A stretch of 64,000 bases of DNA from Armigeres subalbatus (GCF_024139115.2 NC_085140.1:431953240-432017239), one strand, 5' to 3'; shown: positions 1 to 11,033, numbered from the stretch's first letter. The notes: generated by a model from the letters alone, not told the origin. Made by a program: numbers and translations.

Positions 1-42
1 TTGAACCCACGACCCCCTGCTTATAAGGCAGAACTCGAGTAG
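1..42 (-). repeat. tRNA-like SINE head fragment, truncated by the window edge
   Basis: Read on the minus strand, this ends in GTGGGTTCAA, a pol III B-box-like motif, preceded by CTGCCTTATAAGCAGG. Near-identical modules occur at 7041-7084, 17640-17695, 27222-27275 and 51541-51611. No complete cloverleaf can be drawn within the visible bases, so I call a tRNA-derived retroposon head and not a tRNA gene. Confidence 0.5.
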
Positions 43-49
43 AAACCTT

Positions 50-305
50 GATATTGATAACAAAACATGTTATTAACTTGTTTGAAATAAGAGTAAAAAT
101 AACTAGCGAAAATAACAAAAAAATGCACCGAAATATCATAAAAATATCGGGGTTTTCTATTAAGAAGAACAAACTAATAGCTCAATTGTTAATGGCAAAA
201 CCTGATATTTTTATGATATTTCGGTGCAGTTTCGGTTTTTTGTTATTTTCGCTTATTTTTACTCTTATTTCAAATAAGTTAATAGCATGTTTTGTTATCA
301 ATATC
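50..305. mobile_element. Fold-back (palindromic) MITE-like element
   Basis: Two arms of about 105 bp (50-157 and 197-305) are near-perfect reverse complements. The outer ends are GATATTGATAACAAAACATG and its complement, and the inner match is TGCACCGAAATATCATAAAA. The whole unit folds into one long hairpin with a ~40-bp loop. I see no convincing target-site duplication, so the superfamily is not assigned. The open reading frame that runs through it is a by-product of the repeat. Confidence 0.8.
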
Positions 306-344
306 ACGTTTTACTGTTAATGAGTCATTATCGTCTACCCGGGA

Positions 345-535
345 AGCGGTAGCCACTTAGCCACTTAGCCACTTAGCTCATCCACTTATTCTAGCAACTA
401 ATTAAATGAACACCAAAAAAATGTATGCCAAATGTTCGTTATGCCAAATGACCCTTACTTTTGACGCTGCTCATAATTATGCCAAATGTCCGTTATGCTA
501 AATGATCGTTATGCCAAATGACCCACTCCCATAAA
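345..535. repeat. Short tandem repeats (CCACTTAG)n and (TTATGCCAAATGNCC)n
   Basis: Three direct copies of CCACTTAG start near 350. From about 425 to 530 the motif ATGCCAAATG(A/T)(C/T)CGTT recurs four to five times with substitutions. A related CCGCCAAATGGCATTCTG motif appears at 42101-42120, which suggests a dispersed family and not a purely local array. Confidence 0.55.
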
Positions 536-1340
536 AAAAACGCGGGAATCAGTTTTTTTTCTCAGACCAATTTTTGCGTAGTTCAGGGAAAGTTTTCGAT
601 TTGGTGGGTCACGTCCCCATCGTGTCCCAGCTAATTCCGCCAGTGGAAGGTAGTCAGTGAATTCGTTGGGAGAATAGTTCGTTCGGCATCAGAGTCTAGA
701 ATGAAAGATTTAATGCATAAATGATTGATAATAGTTGTGAAGTAAATAAATATTTATCCAAAAAACAAATCTTATATTTATTGTATAAAATCTTGGCATA
801 TGCAATTCTGCATGGTTTTATTACAATAAATGTAAGCTTCTTATACATATACTTTATTAAAATAGTACATATCTGTAAAATTTCAATACCACGATTCTAT
901 TAAAATCTTCGGAAATTGTATATGTCAAATCATTGTACAGTTTCAGTAAGGATCTTATGTAGAACTATATTAAAATCCACCATCCGTTGGTTGGGTTTTC
1001 AAATTACAACTTTGAGGCTGATCAATTGATCAAATCTCCTATCAACAAGTGTTCGAAAGATGCGGCGGCAACTATTCTCGACAGCTAAGTTTAACTCGAA
1101 AATGGTTTAGAGCTTTTTAGTGAAATGTCTTCACTTGTCATTCGTAATTCCACCAAGATAAAAAAAAAAAATTAGCGTCCCAGATTTTTCAAGATGCTTA
1201 TACAGAACTGTAATAAAATCTGACATCCGCTAGTTGGATGAAAAAATTAATTTATCTCAAAATTGTGATGTATTTCCATTAATATTCTTCTTCATGCATA
1301 TAATTGACCTACATACGGTTGAAACGTTCAGTTTGTGATC
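536..1340. other. AT-rich sequence without a recognisable gene
   Basis: Nothing here has coding character. The part around 1075-1150 (TTTAGTGAAATGTCTTCACTTGTCA) resembles, with mismatches, the sequence at 59060-59095 next to a degraded Penelope-like terminal motif. It may be an old Penelope-like terminal fragment, but the match is short. Confidence 0.35.
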
Positions 1341-2960
1341 CTCTCGCATCTTAATCCAAGGCAATGTGCGAGACAATTCACGCGCACTCTATAATAAATC
1401 ACATACTTTGAATTCGTGTGCATTGCCAGAGGCCACCTCCTCCGGCTTCTCGCATGCTTCCCATCCCATATAAATGATTGATTAATAATAGAAATCCAAC
1501 TTATTCTCTTGGCTCTTCTTCATCTTCTTTCGTAACACTTATGTCGCCCAACCAAATCTTGGACTTGGGCGAGTGTGCTACAATCACAAATCACAATCGA
1601 ACAACGCCACCCACGCACCTTGGAAGAGTCGGCAACGAGCGTGCAATTGAAGTAATCTGCGAATAGTGCGCGTGAGTGCTGTCGGCTGGACGGCAGACGG
1701 CCCTCCCCCGTTCCATTGTACGTGCGTTGTTTTGGCGCCCCGAAATGCTGTGGGTGTCAAGGACTGGGCGGTCGGTCTCTTTTTCGGTTTGACGTTCTGC
1801 GTGTGACCGAAAATGTTGGAACCGTACACAAACGCCCGTTGTGGAACGCTCTGCCAGACAGACTGATTGACGGCTGCTATGCCAAACTTGGGTCCACGGC
1901 GATGCGTGATAAATACAGTATTTCAAAAATCGATTAATTAGCGAAGAGCGTGCTTGCATGTCCTCCGAGAATGGACCATAATGCTGTCGCTGGCTGTACG
2001 GTAACCCCCCCGTGCCAAAGTGCCGTGTCGTGTGGGATTTATTTTTAGCTGATTTGGAGATTTCCGACCGGGGCCAGACTGACGCGTCCCCGTTCGACAT
2101 TTGCGAAGGTTTTTTATCGTTACAGGAGATTAGCGATTCTTGGACCGTTTTGGGGACCGTTTGATGTTTGATGAGCCGGTCTGATGACACAGCTGGCCAT
2201 CCGTTTTCGTCATTTTTCTTGATGGATAAATGGCGCATCCGATCGATTATGATCACCAAGAAAGAAAAAAAAACGAGGTGAATCTGATCAAAGAAACAGT
2301 TGCGTGAGGAACCGTTTATAGCTTCGTGGCTATAGATCATGGAGATCGAATGAGGTCATACCATCGATAACATTCATCCGGGCTAAGTTTAATAGACTAT
2401 GAAATAAATGATCAAACTGCAAACGCTTCCCGTGTGTGTGTTTTCGTATGGTTGTTATTGCCTGGCGGTAATAAATCTCCTCTGTACAACTATTTTTATC
2501 GTTTGCCCTAGTTGTGGCGGATCATCTCGTTTGCTTATCGATAACAGCAAACAACACTAGCAGCATCACTGCCGCCCTGGTTTGGCTATATCGCATCACA
2601 TTTATCAACGTACCGCCTTAACTGAAGCCATAGAGAAAGAGTTTATTTATACCTTCATCATTGGATTTGCTCATCCCAATGCACGGTGTTGATACATTCT
2701 GACTATAGTAGTGCTGCTGGCTCGTGCTAGTATCAGAGCCCTGTGCACTTAAAAGATGTATGATGTTTAACCGAAAGTTGTTGTGCAGAAATTTCCGACG
2801 AATTGAGTTAATAACACTGACGTATGTGTGTTCATGAGAGTTTAGAAAAATATTTACCAGCTTCATATAAAAGTGAGTCGGGTGCAACCAATTCTTGTTG
2901 ATCATTGAAATTGCTCACGCCTAGAGGTTGATTACATTTGACATACATTGGCCTCAAAAC
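1341..2960. other. Apparently low-copy sequence with an orphan minus-strand ORF
   Basis: GC-richer than its surroundings and free of repeats found elsewhere in the window. A 249-residue reading frame runs on the minus strand from 2340 to 1591. It shows no domain I recognise, no signal peptide and no low-complexity explanation. An overlapping 81-residue frame on the same strand argues for base-composition effects. It could equally be non-coding RNA, a diverged exon or chance. No splice structure can be defended. Confidence 0.25.
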
Positions 2961-4217
2961 GCAACAGAAATGTTTACAACTGAAGTCAGAAGAAATAAAT
3001 AATTTGGTAAATATTTTTGCATCTTTCTATTTAGTAAAGTTTTTTTTTGTCATATATTTTATCTGTAATAAATTGCAATCCACAAAATTTCCATGAGCAT
3101 TCTGTTCGGTGTAACCGTTTGCGGTAAAATGGTGACAACTCACATGAAAGCCATAGCCACAGTATCAGTACAGTAAAATCTCGGTCGGTATCAGCAGCAG
3201 CGGCTATGGTTGCTTTTTATGAAAATGCTATTTATATCAAAGCGCGGACTTTTCTCACCTTACTATTGGCCAGAGCGAGAACCCGCTTCGAGCATCCGAG
3301 GGCTGAGTTTGCCAAATCACGTCTTAATGCCGCTGGCGCTGCTGGTCGGAAAAGAGCAGTAACGAATATTTACAAAATTGGATAGGGTTGGACACAGGCT
3401 TCCGATAAACATCCCGGTCATTCAAAAAAGAACACACAAACAAACACAATCCTCCACATCCCCGCTACTACAGCCGCTTGAACTTGTTGTTCAGCTCGCA
3501 AGGGTACTTTATCGGTAGGAAAATATGAAATATGGTCGCCGGCCGGTCCGGTCCGGTCGTCGTCGGTTCGAATGAATTTTACGAGCACTTTTGCCGGTGC
3601 GCGCTCGCCCGCTCGACCATGATATGACGCTCGGAAAATATTAAAATTGTAAAATGCTATAAAATTTGCCAATTCGACCAACAACGGCCGAGACCCGGGC
3701 AAGGCCCTTAATTCTCGTGTTGTTTTCGTCCCGAATTACAAATAAGCGAAAAGCCCGGTGGCGGAACTGCGAAACTGGGTCGCCAAAGTTTGCTCAATGT
3801 CCAGCCGGTTCATCCGTGGCACGGTGTTGGTACCATGACCGTTCTCACATGGGCATGCAAGCAGGCGAAGTGATGAGTAATGTTTTTTCTGACCTTACCG
3901 TAGTTAACAAGTGGTGATATTTTTTCAGCTGATATTAATTGAAATTTCGTTTTTGCAAGTCAATAAAAGTTATATTTTTATGCCATGGTCGGTTCGATAC
4001 CGAGTGAGTGACGAACATGCTCGGAACAAGTTTGTTGATTACATTTGCTGTATAATTGATTGTGACACGATCGCTTGTTTGGCATAATCAGGGATGAAAA
4101 TATTCGCAACATGAGTGCATTGTTCGCGAGTAAGTGGTAGAGCAAACAAAAAGAACATACAAACATATATGGTGCATTGCATGTATGCATGACTGTGTTT
4201 TGTTTCCGACCAACCAT
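2961..4217. other. No gene recognised
   Basis: Mixed AT-rich and moderately GC-rich sequence. A GC-rich patch at 3530-3620 contains CGGTCCGGTCCGGTCGTCGTCGG. Short reading frames on both strands look like composition effects. I see no repeat partner elsewhere in the window. Confidence 0.3.
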
Positions 4218-4559
4218 CACGGTTGCAGGCCTGGTAGCGGGTCACTTTTTAGTGACTTTTTTCGGGCTAGTCACTAAAAAGTCTCTTTTTTCGACCTCAA
4301 GTCACTAAAGTCACTTTTTCTCGCAAAAAGTCACTATTTTCAACTATTTTGAAACTATTGAAACCAAGATTTTTTTTATAAAGCTTTATGTAACCATCTG
4401 ATGATGCTTTGTTCATGGCAGAAATGAAATTACAGATCTTGGAAAAATGATCGTTCTGAAACTTCTCCAGCCATTTAACTCGCTGCTCTTATTGGCATTT
4501 CACCAGTAGCTAATTGAAGGTGTTTTACGTCACAATTTATAAATTGGTATACATTAGGA

Positions 4560-4990
4560 TTTTTGCTTAAAGGAAATTCTTGAAAGAATAGCCGAAGGAA
4601 TCCCGATTGGATTTTCAAAGGAGTTTCTAAAGGTATTCTCGAAGGATTTCCAAAAAATTCTTAAAAGCAAAATATCAAAAAAAAACTACATTTTTCTAAA
4701 GGTACTTCTGAATGAGTTCCTGAGGATCCAGCAATCTCATATTTTTGCATCAACACATTTCTTGAAGCAGTTTTCATAAGAAGTTCTGAAGGATTTCCTG
4801 AAGAAATTCCCAAACATATTTCCGGAACATTTCCTTAAGAAGTTTTCTTAAGTTTCTTTATAAAAAAAAACAGCTGAAATAAAATTCTAAGAAATTTCCG
4901 AAAGAAAACTTAACCAAATTTCCAATGAAATTCCTAAAAAAAATTCAGAAGAATATCTGAAGAAATCTGCAAAGTATTTTATAAAGGTAT
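4560..4990. repeat. Degenerate GGAATTCCTGAAGGA-type array, left part
   Basis: Short units such as AAGGAAATTCTTGAAAG and GAAGGATTTCCTGAAG recur every 12-18 bp with heavy divergence. The same family continues at 5930-6190 on the other side of a MITE and forms the large arrays at 28310-29720 and 31600-32760. Confidence 0.65.
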
Positions 4991-5006
4991 TTATATATTA
5001 TATGGG

Positions 5007-5124
5007 TGATAGCCATATTTCGTTCACTTCCAGTGTCTTTAAAAACTATTTGCTTGCAAGACTATTCACAGTTTTGAGTAGTCCTGTTTTGGACTGATAT
5101 TGAGTAAAATTTCCGTGGGGTTAA
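5007..5124 (+). repeat. Direct repeat, copy 1
   Basis: About 118 bp beginning GTGATAGCCATATTTCGTTC and ending AAATTTCCGTGGGGTT. It recurs in the same orientation at 7336-7456 with roughly 90% identity. Both copies contain the small inverted motif ACTACTC/GAGTAGT around CATAGTTTT. The pair lies inside the 4226-7760 element and brackets its GGAATTCC-type part and nested MITEs. Confidence 0.75.
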
Positions 5125-5169
5125 TCCCATTTCCGAGGGATTTTCACAAGACATTTTTGACCAAACACT

Positions 5170-5878
5170 TAGGGTGGCTCAAAAAACACTTTTTCAAATT
5201 TTTTGATGCGCCGTCCTCTTATTCGGTTCTTTTTGATGCCCTGATGCTCTGGACAAAATTTCAGCCAAATCGGCCAACGTTTGGGCGGTGCTAAACTCGT
5301 TGGAATTTAATATGGGAAAATGTATGCAGAAACATCCAAAAACAGTGATTTGCAGTTAGACGACACTATTTCCGATCAAGAACCATGATACTCATTCAGT
5401 TCTTGTAGAATTAAATACAGAATGTTATGCTGAAAACCGCGAGAAGATTAGAGTTTATTAGGCAAAGATATTAGCATTTTACTGGAGTGTTGTAGGGGTG
5501 AATTTATTTCTTTTCAAAGGTAAAAGAAACGAAATTTGCTCAAACCCCACTTCAGAGAAATGCTAATAACTTAGCCGGGCAAACTTTAATCTTCTCGCGG
5601 TTTTCTGCATAACATTCTGTATTAAATTCTTCAAGATCTGAATGAGTATCATAGTTCTTCATCGTAAGTTGTGCCGTCCAACTGCAATTTACTGTTTTTG
5701 GATGTTTCTGCATACATTTTTCCATATAAACTTCCAACGAGTTTAGCACCGCCCAAACGTTGGCCGATTTGGCTGAAATTTTGTCCAGAGCATCAGGGCA
5801 TCAAAAAGAACCGAATAAGAGGGCGGCCCATCTAAAAAATTGAAAAAAGTTTTTCCCATACTAATTTGAGCCACCCTA
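5170..5878. mobile_element. Palindromic MITE, TAGGGTGGCTCA family, long form
   Basis: The ends read TAGGGTGGCTCA and TGAGCCACCCTA, and homology between the arms extends for over 300 bp on each side of a centre near 5520, including both copies of a motif reading GGACAAAATTTCAGCCAAAT. The flanks carry CCAAACAC at 5161-5168 and 5879-5886, an 8-bp target-site duplication if one extra T at 5169 is allowed. A shorter relative sits at 52193-52432. No transposase frame. The 8-bp duplication fits hAT but the superfamily is not proven. Confidence 0.8.
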
Positions 5879-5929
5879 CCAAACACCTAAAGTAATTCAT
5901 AAAAAAAATGTAAAGGAATCGCCAAATGC

Positions 5930-6190
5930 ATCTCTACAGGAATTTCGGGAACAATTCCTTGAGATGTTATCTTGAGTTTTAACAAAGAAATTAAATCCCG
6001 GAGGAAGTTCTGAAGCAATTCTCAAAATCCGGAGGATTTTCCGATGGAATCTATGGAGAAATTTTCAAAGGAATACCTGGAGGAATTTCCTATGGGATTC
6101 CTGAAGGAATTTTGATTGAATGGCTGAAGCAATTTCTGAGTAAACTTGCAAAGGAACTGCTGGAGAAATTTCTTAAGTAAATTACAACAT
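5930..6190. repeat. Degenerate GGAATTCC-type array, right part
   Basis: Continues the family of 4560-4990 after the MITE: repeated AAGGAATACCTGGAGGAATT-like units of 12-18 bp. The 62-residue reading frame through it is repeat-derived. Confidence 0.65.
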
Positions 6191-6464
6191 TGTTTTTGTG
6201 AGGCCGCCAAAAAATTCTTTAAAAAACTATTTTTTGCAATATTTACTTTTTTGAGTTAATTATTTTGCTGCTAAAATCTATATATGGCACGTTTGTTTTT
6301 ACCTGGAAATTAATGTAAAACACCTGGAAAAATCAGTTTTCAATTTTGTTTTTACAGATGAGTAGACACCCTGAGTATTGTTATACCGTATGTTTATAAT
6401 AGCTCCTCTAGGCAGATGCTCGTTTTATGGCAAGTTATTTTTTGATTGACAAGTGACAACCTTA

Positions 6465-6570
6465 CCCAAGTAACCAAAAGTTCCTTTAAGAGTACGCTTT
6501 TCGCTTAATCAGCTTCACAGAGCTGCTTAAGCGAAAAACGTACTCTTAAAGGAACTGTTGGTTACTTGGG
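6465..6570. mobile_element. 106-bp perfect-hairpin MITE with TA flanks
   Basis: The arms CCCAAGTAACC-AAAAGTTCCTTTAAGAGTACG and their complement form a nearly perfect hairpin around a loop near 6515 (CAGCTTCACAGAGCTG). TA occurs on both sides (6463-6464 and 6571-6572), consistent with Tc1/mariner-type target duplication. It is too small to encode a protein. Confidence 0.8.
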
Positions 6571-7040
6571 TATTTACTGTGTTTTGTTCCTCCTAAAGAT
6601 GTTTTTATTGGCCACGCAAAATTTGAACAACTTCTCCCAATAATGACCATATGCTATCATTTCACAGCACAAATCCATAAATATGCTGAATGATCTTCAT
6701 TGATAAAAATGCCAACATTCCACCACAATTTCAGGATTTTTGGATTTTGAGTTGTTGCCTCAATTTGAGGAGACTTGATCCCTCATTAGTCGTCCATATA
6801 AAAACTTGTCTCAACAATTCAAGAAAATATAATTTGTTCTCATTTTTTTGTAATTGGACAGATGTAATGAAGGGTTTGCTCTAAACAAATATTTATTGAG
6901 TAGATATCATAGAAAGGAGATCAAGTCTCTGAAGATTGCATGCGCTGTCGAATTCCATAGCAAAAATCGGTCATGAATACGCACAGCAAGTCGGAAAATC
7001 TGCGTTTTTTGTAGGAAAAATAATTAGAAGTTCAGAGAGC

Positions 7041-7084
7041 ATGGTTCACAAGCAGGAGGTCGAGCGTTCAATCCCAGGCTCGTT
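7041..7084 (+). repeat. tRNA-like SINE head fragment
   Basis: Contains ACAAGCAGGAGGTCGAG followed by GTTCAATCCCAGGCTCG, a B-box-like motif shared with 17640-17695. No retroposon body follows it, so this is an isolated remnant. Confidence 0.5.
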
Positions 7085-7335
7085 GTGCATGAATCTTTAT
7101 AATTTTTGTTTCGTTTTCTACCAAAACGATCCGTACTGTTATTCCTGTCGCACCAAAAATTCCAAAAACTTCCGTGGCACCAGTGACAAATCGTAGAATT
7201 CTCTGCAGTTTTTCTAAAGTAGGTGTTCAGTTAATCCAATGATCGTAATTTTCACTCATTCTCAAGAGAAAAGAGTGCTCATTCACGCAGATTTTCGCCG
7301 AAAAATAATTTTCGGGAAAGAAAAACAGGTGTTAT

Positions 7336-7456
7336 GAGTGATAGCCATATTTCGTTCACTTCCAGTGGCTTAAAAAATTATTTGCTTGCAAGACTACTCA
7401 TAGTTTTGAGTAGTCCTGTTTTGGGCTGATATTGAGTAAAATTTCTGTGGGGTTAA
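7336..7456 (+). repeat. Direct repeat, copy 2
   Basis: Second copy of the 5007-5124 repeat, same orientation, with scattered substitutions (for example CAGTGGC versus CAGTGTC). Confidence 0.75.
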
Positions 7457-7768
7457 AAGAGAGGGAAATACAATTTTACTTAGTATCACTGAGTAGATAA
7501 AAGTTAGCGTGTACGATTTTCTTTTCTATTCTGAGTTTGTTGTAAGAGAAAATAGTGGTGAGTGAAAGATGTTTTTCGCCACAAATTACGGAAAAATGAT
7601 TCTCCTTCGACCCAAAAACGCTGGATTTCGTCTCATCGAACTTGCAAGTCACTATTTGGTCACTTTTTCTGCAACTGAATGTCACTATTTGGTCCCTTTT
7701 TTCGTCAGCTTTGGTCACTAAAGTCACTATTTTGAGTGGCTTCGGTCGCTACCAGCCCTGCGGTTGCG

Positions 7769-8720
7769 AGTTTTATTGGCGTCTTCGTCCACCAAACAGG
7801 ATCCATTTCACTCTGATAGGCGCAATAACAATAAGCAAATTTATTTTTGCACGAAACGTGGGAAACATATTTCACAGCCGTTTAATTTTGTTTTGAAAGT
7901 CGTTAAATTTTCATGGATATTTTTCGATGTTTGTGCATAATATTTGTAGAGAAATCTCGTATAAAGCTGTTTGCGAGCATTTCGATTGGCCTTTTCTCAT
8001 TTTGTAGGGTAAGCTCACAGATTTTCTTCATTGAATCAACTTATACCAAGCACAATTAATTGCATATTATTCGGCAACTCGGCCGCACGAAAATCATTTT
8101 TTTGTTAAATATCTTCGCTGTGCATATGCACAGCCAAGATATTTATACCAAGCAGTTATAATCTGGCAAAAGAAATAATGTACTTATTTATTTCATAACT
8201 AAACTAGCTGTATGTGTTCGGTCTTTCCCAGAATTAACAGTTTATCAACAATCGGGAAATGGGATCAACAGGGCAATTGTGGTTTGTCAATTATATACTT
8301 GAAAAAAATAACTCCACGTAACAAATTCTTATAGACATTTAAAAAATATATTCAAAAAAAATGTTTCTCGGAAATTTTATCTTCGGTAAATGCTATTTTC
8401 AGAAAAATAGTCATTTTCGGGTAAATATCATAATCGGGGAAATGTTATTTTCAGGAAAATAGTATTGTCGAGTATTTGCTATTTTTGGAAAATTTTGGCA
8501 ATTGGAGTAATCCAGGCACAATCTCAAAGAACCTCGCATGAACTAAAGAATGGAGACTTTAAATTATACCTAACGTTATCATGCTTAACATACTTTTGCA
8601 TAAACTCGCACTCTACATCCCCCTTTTGCCTTTCTCTTGTACAAAGTATACGAAAAGCTTTCGCTCCAAAACCAAACTTTTTATAGGAAGCCCGAGGAAA
8701 CCCATGGCGTTATATATAAT
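7769..8720. other. AT-rich sequence with one short perfect palindrome
   Basis: No gene recognised. At 8107-8144 the arms AAATATCTT and AAGATATTT flank GCTGTGCATATGCACAGC, a palindrome of about 38 bp with one asymmetric pair. Around 8370-8470 there is weak repetition of ATTTTCGG(G/T)AAAT. Confidence 0.4.
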
Positions 8721-8915
8721 CAATCCAGTGGAAACCCGAAATCGGGGGATAGCGAAGTTGGATTTTTCTCACAATCCGTACGATGAACCTAACTTTGGAA
8801 GCTGCGCTGAATAGCGATATGAAAACAGCGCACCACTTCCGAAGTTAGGTTAACGTACGGATTGTGAGAAAAATTCAACTTCGCTATCCTCCAATTCCGG
8901 TTTTCAACTGGATTG
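8721..8915. mobile_element. ~195-bp hairpin MITE-like element
   Basis: The left end CAATCCAGTGGAAACCCG pairs with the right end reading CAATCCAGTTGAAAACCG in reverse complement. Internally GGATAGCGAAGTTGGATTTT and ACAATCCGTACG are mirrored by the right arm. The loop lies near 8815-8828. No clear target-site duplication was found. Confidence 0.75.
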
Positions 8916-8934
8916 AGAATACAAATCGACCCAG

Positions 8935-9090
8935 TTCGTCGAATTGATGTGATGTCTGTGTGTGTGTATGAGTGCGCAAAAACTTTAGGTCACTTTTTTG
9001 CACTAATTCACAACCAATTTTTTCGCAACAGGTTGCATTCGACGCGAAATCTTGCCATATTGTTTCCTAATGAAAATTGATCCGATCGGG
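8935..9090 (+). repeat. Dispersed repeat with GATGTCTGTGTGTGTGTATG motif
   Basis: Shares with 25715-25810 and 52725-52875 the ordered motifs CGCAACA(G/A)GTTGCATTCGACG, CATTGTTTCCTA(A/T)TGAAAATTG and CCGATCGG. The 52.7 kb copy has the same short GT-rich stretch. Probably the terminal part of a dispersed element whose full structure is not visible here. Confidence 0.6.
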
Positions 9091-9176
9091 CTATGGGCTG
9101 CTGATCATTTTGTGAATCGATTAATCGATTAAATTTAGTCGAATGCTAACGGAAAATCAAATGTTGTTGCAGAAGT

Positions 9177-10163
9177 GTGGTAGCCATATTTTTTGTTAAA
9201 ATGTATAATCACTTTGATCACAATTGCCAAGATTTCATCTCCGAGCATCAACATGGTTTTATGCCAAGGCGTTCAACGAATACGAATCTGACTCTCTACA
9301 CGTCGTTCATCGCCCAATCTTTGCAGAAAAGATATCAAGTGGACTCCATCTACACTGATTTTTCGGCTGCCTTCGATAAGATCAATCACAGGATTACAAT
9401 TGCCAAGTTTGATTGCGAGATTAATCGCATGGTTCTCAACGCCAATAAATGCTCTGTAATTTCATTTTCCCGCAAGTGCTCTACTATTGACTTTTGTTAC
9501 AAAATCAGATCTACAGCTATTAGACGAGAATCTACTGTTAAGGATCTAGGCGTTTTAATAGACTCTAAGCTGACTTTCAAAGACCACATCACCTTTATCA
9601 CATCGAAAACACTTCGATTTATGTTTCGCATAGCGAAGCACTTCGATTATATTCAATGTCTTAAATCGCTCTAGTGCGCGTTAGTGAGGTCATTACTAGA
9701 ATATTCATTAGTTGTATGGGCTCCTTTCCAACAAAACAGCACAATACGAATCGAAGCAATTCAGCGAAAATTCGTTCGTTTTGCTCTACGCTGTCTTCCT
9801 TGGAATGATCCAAATAACTTACCGACTTATGAAGCACGCTGCCAACTTATTGGTTTATATCTGTTAAGTGAGCGTCGTGACACTTCCAAGGTGCTTTTCA
9901 TTGCAGATCTTCTGCAATCTAGAATTGATTGCCCGGCCTTGGTATCTCAATTGAACTTTATCATCTCCTTTCGTCCACTTCGGTCAACATCTTTCATTTT
10001 CTAAAGAGGTGCTCGCACAAATTATGCGCAAAATGAGCCATTCACTAGTATGTGTCGCATCTTCAATGGCTGTTCCACCGCATTTGATTTTCACCTTTCG
10101 CGGGGTGTTCTTCGGAAATGGTTTACTACACTCTTCTCAGCTTCCAACAGTAACACACATTAG
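9177..10163 (+). pseudogene. Non-LTR retrotransposon reverse transcriptase fragment (Jockey/CR1-like), pseudogene
   Basis: One frame stays open apart from two in-frame stops (TAG at 9672-9674, TAA at 10002-10004) and ends at TAG 10161-10163. It begins inside the RT domain with QHGFMPRRST. Motif A is visible at residue ~61 (DFSAAFDKINH). About ten residues later the text jumps to thumb-region sequence (NRMVLNANKC, then KDLGVLIDSKLTF), so the segment with motif B and the YADD/FADD box is deleted. The C-terminal region (LLEYSLVVWAPFQ, RIEAIQRKFVRFALR, LSERRD) is typical of Jockey/CR1-type LINEs. The copy is 5'-truncated with no endonuclease. Without motif C it cannot encode an active polymerase. 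The exact family is not recognised. Confidence 0.85.
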
Positions 10164-10204
10164 CATAGGCCATTAAGATATATTCTATAATATTAAGTAA
10201 TTTA

Positions 10205-10588
10205 AGTCAAACAATGTTTATTATTTATTACCAGGCTAGCGCCGGAGTGGCCTGTGCAATACATAAAAGTCTTCTCCATTCAGCTCGGTTCATAGCTGCA
10301 CTTCGCCAACCACGCAATCTGCGGAGGGTCCGCAAATCGTCCTCCACCTGGTCCTGGTCCACCTTGCAACTCATGTAAATCGTGGTTCGTACCTTCCGCC
10401 ATCTGCACCTTACCATAGATGTGCGCGTTGGTCCTCCATGAGCATCGTCCAGGTCTCGTGTCCGTAGAGGACGACCGGTCTAATGAGCGTTTAGTAGATT
10501 GTCAGTTTGGTACGACGGCGAACTCTATTCGATCGGAGCGTCTTGCGGAGTCCAAAGTACGTACGATTTCCAGTCACTATGCGTCTCC
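10205..10588 (-). mobile_element. RTE-clade LINE 3' end, copy A (5'-truncated, internal deletion)
   Basis: On the minus strand this carries the last coding part and the 3' tail (AATAAATAATAAA) of the same RTE element found at 10589-13884. Compared with that copy it lacks ~150 bp just inside the 3' end, joining the GGACCAGGACCAGG region directly to the ATGAGTTGCAAG region. It stops exactly where the tail of the next copy begins, giving a head-to-tail pair. Confidence 0.8.
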
Positions 10589-10598
10589 GAGTTTCTAT

Positions 10599-10988
10599 TT
10601 ATTTATTTATTACCAGACTAAGGCCAGAGTGGCCTGTGCTGCACAGTGCACATAAAAGTATTCTCCATTCAGCTCGGTCCATTACTGCACTTCGCCAACC
10701 ACGCAGTCTGCGGAGGGTCCGCAAATCGTCCTCCACTTGATCGATCCACCTTCCCCGCTGTGCACCTCGCCTTCTTGTTCCCGTCGGGTCGTTGTCAAGA
10801 ACCATTTTCACCGGGTTACAGTCCGACATTCTTGCTACGTGCACGGCACACCGCAGTCGTCCGATTTGCGCGGTGTGAACGATGGATGGTTCTCCCAGCA
10901 GCTCATGCAACTCGTGGTTCATTCGCCTCCTCCACGTACCGCCATCTGAACCATACCATAAATGTGCGCGTTGGTCCTCCACGAGCAT
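10599..10988 (-). pseudogene. RTE C-terminal coding segment
   Basis: This frame carries NPVKMVLDNDPTGTRRRG, then GRWIDQVEDDLRTLRRLRGW, a block also present on the minus strand at 39544-39747 and on the plus strand at 20519-20653. It lies downstream of the RT core and is a hallmark of this RTE subgroup in the window. It is separated from the RT frame by a frameshift near 11030. Confidence 0.75.
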
Positions 10989-11033
10989 CGTCCAGGTCTC
11001 GTGTCCGTAGAGGACGACCGGTCTAATGAGCGT

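Larger units (their letters stand above)
4226..7760. mobile_element. Non-autonomous hAT-like TIR element carrying nested insertions
   Basis: The left end reads CAGGCCTGGTAGCG and the right end, reverse-complemented, reads CAGGGCTGGTAGCG. The sequence next to the element on both sides contains CGGTTGC (4220-4226 and 7761-7767), and an 8-bp window around it matches 7/8. Subterminal GTCACTTTTT and AGTCACTAAAGTCACT motifs lie just inside both ends (4240-4340 and 7640-7735), as expected for transposase-binding repeats. CAGGG-type TIRs with ~8-bp duplications suggest hAT. There is no transposase reading frame. The interior holds a 0.7 kb MITE, a hairpin MITE, GGAATTCC-type repeats, a tRNA-like fragment and an internal direct duplication. 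Confidence 0.7.

Noticed and set aside
10646..11026. Plus-strand frames across the RTE copies (for example 10646-11026, 11380-11694, 40069-40386)
   Set aside because: Antisense shadows of the minus-strand RTE coding sequence, as the RT motifs are on the minus strand.
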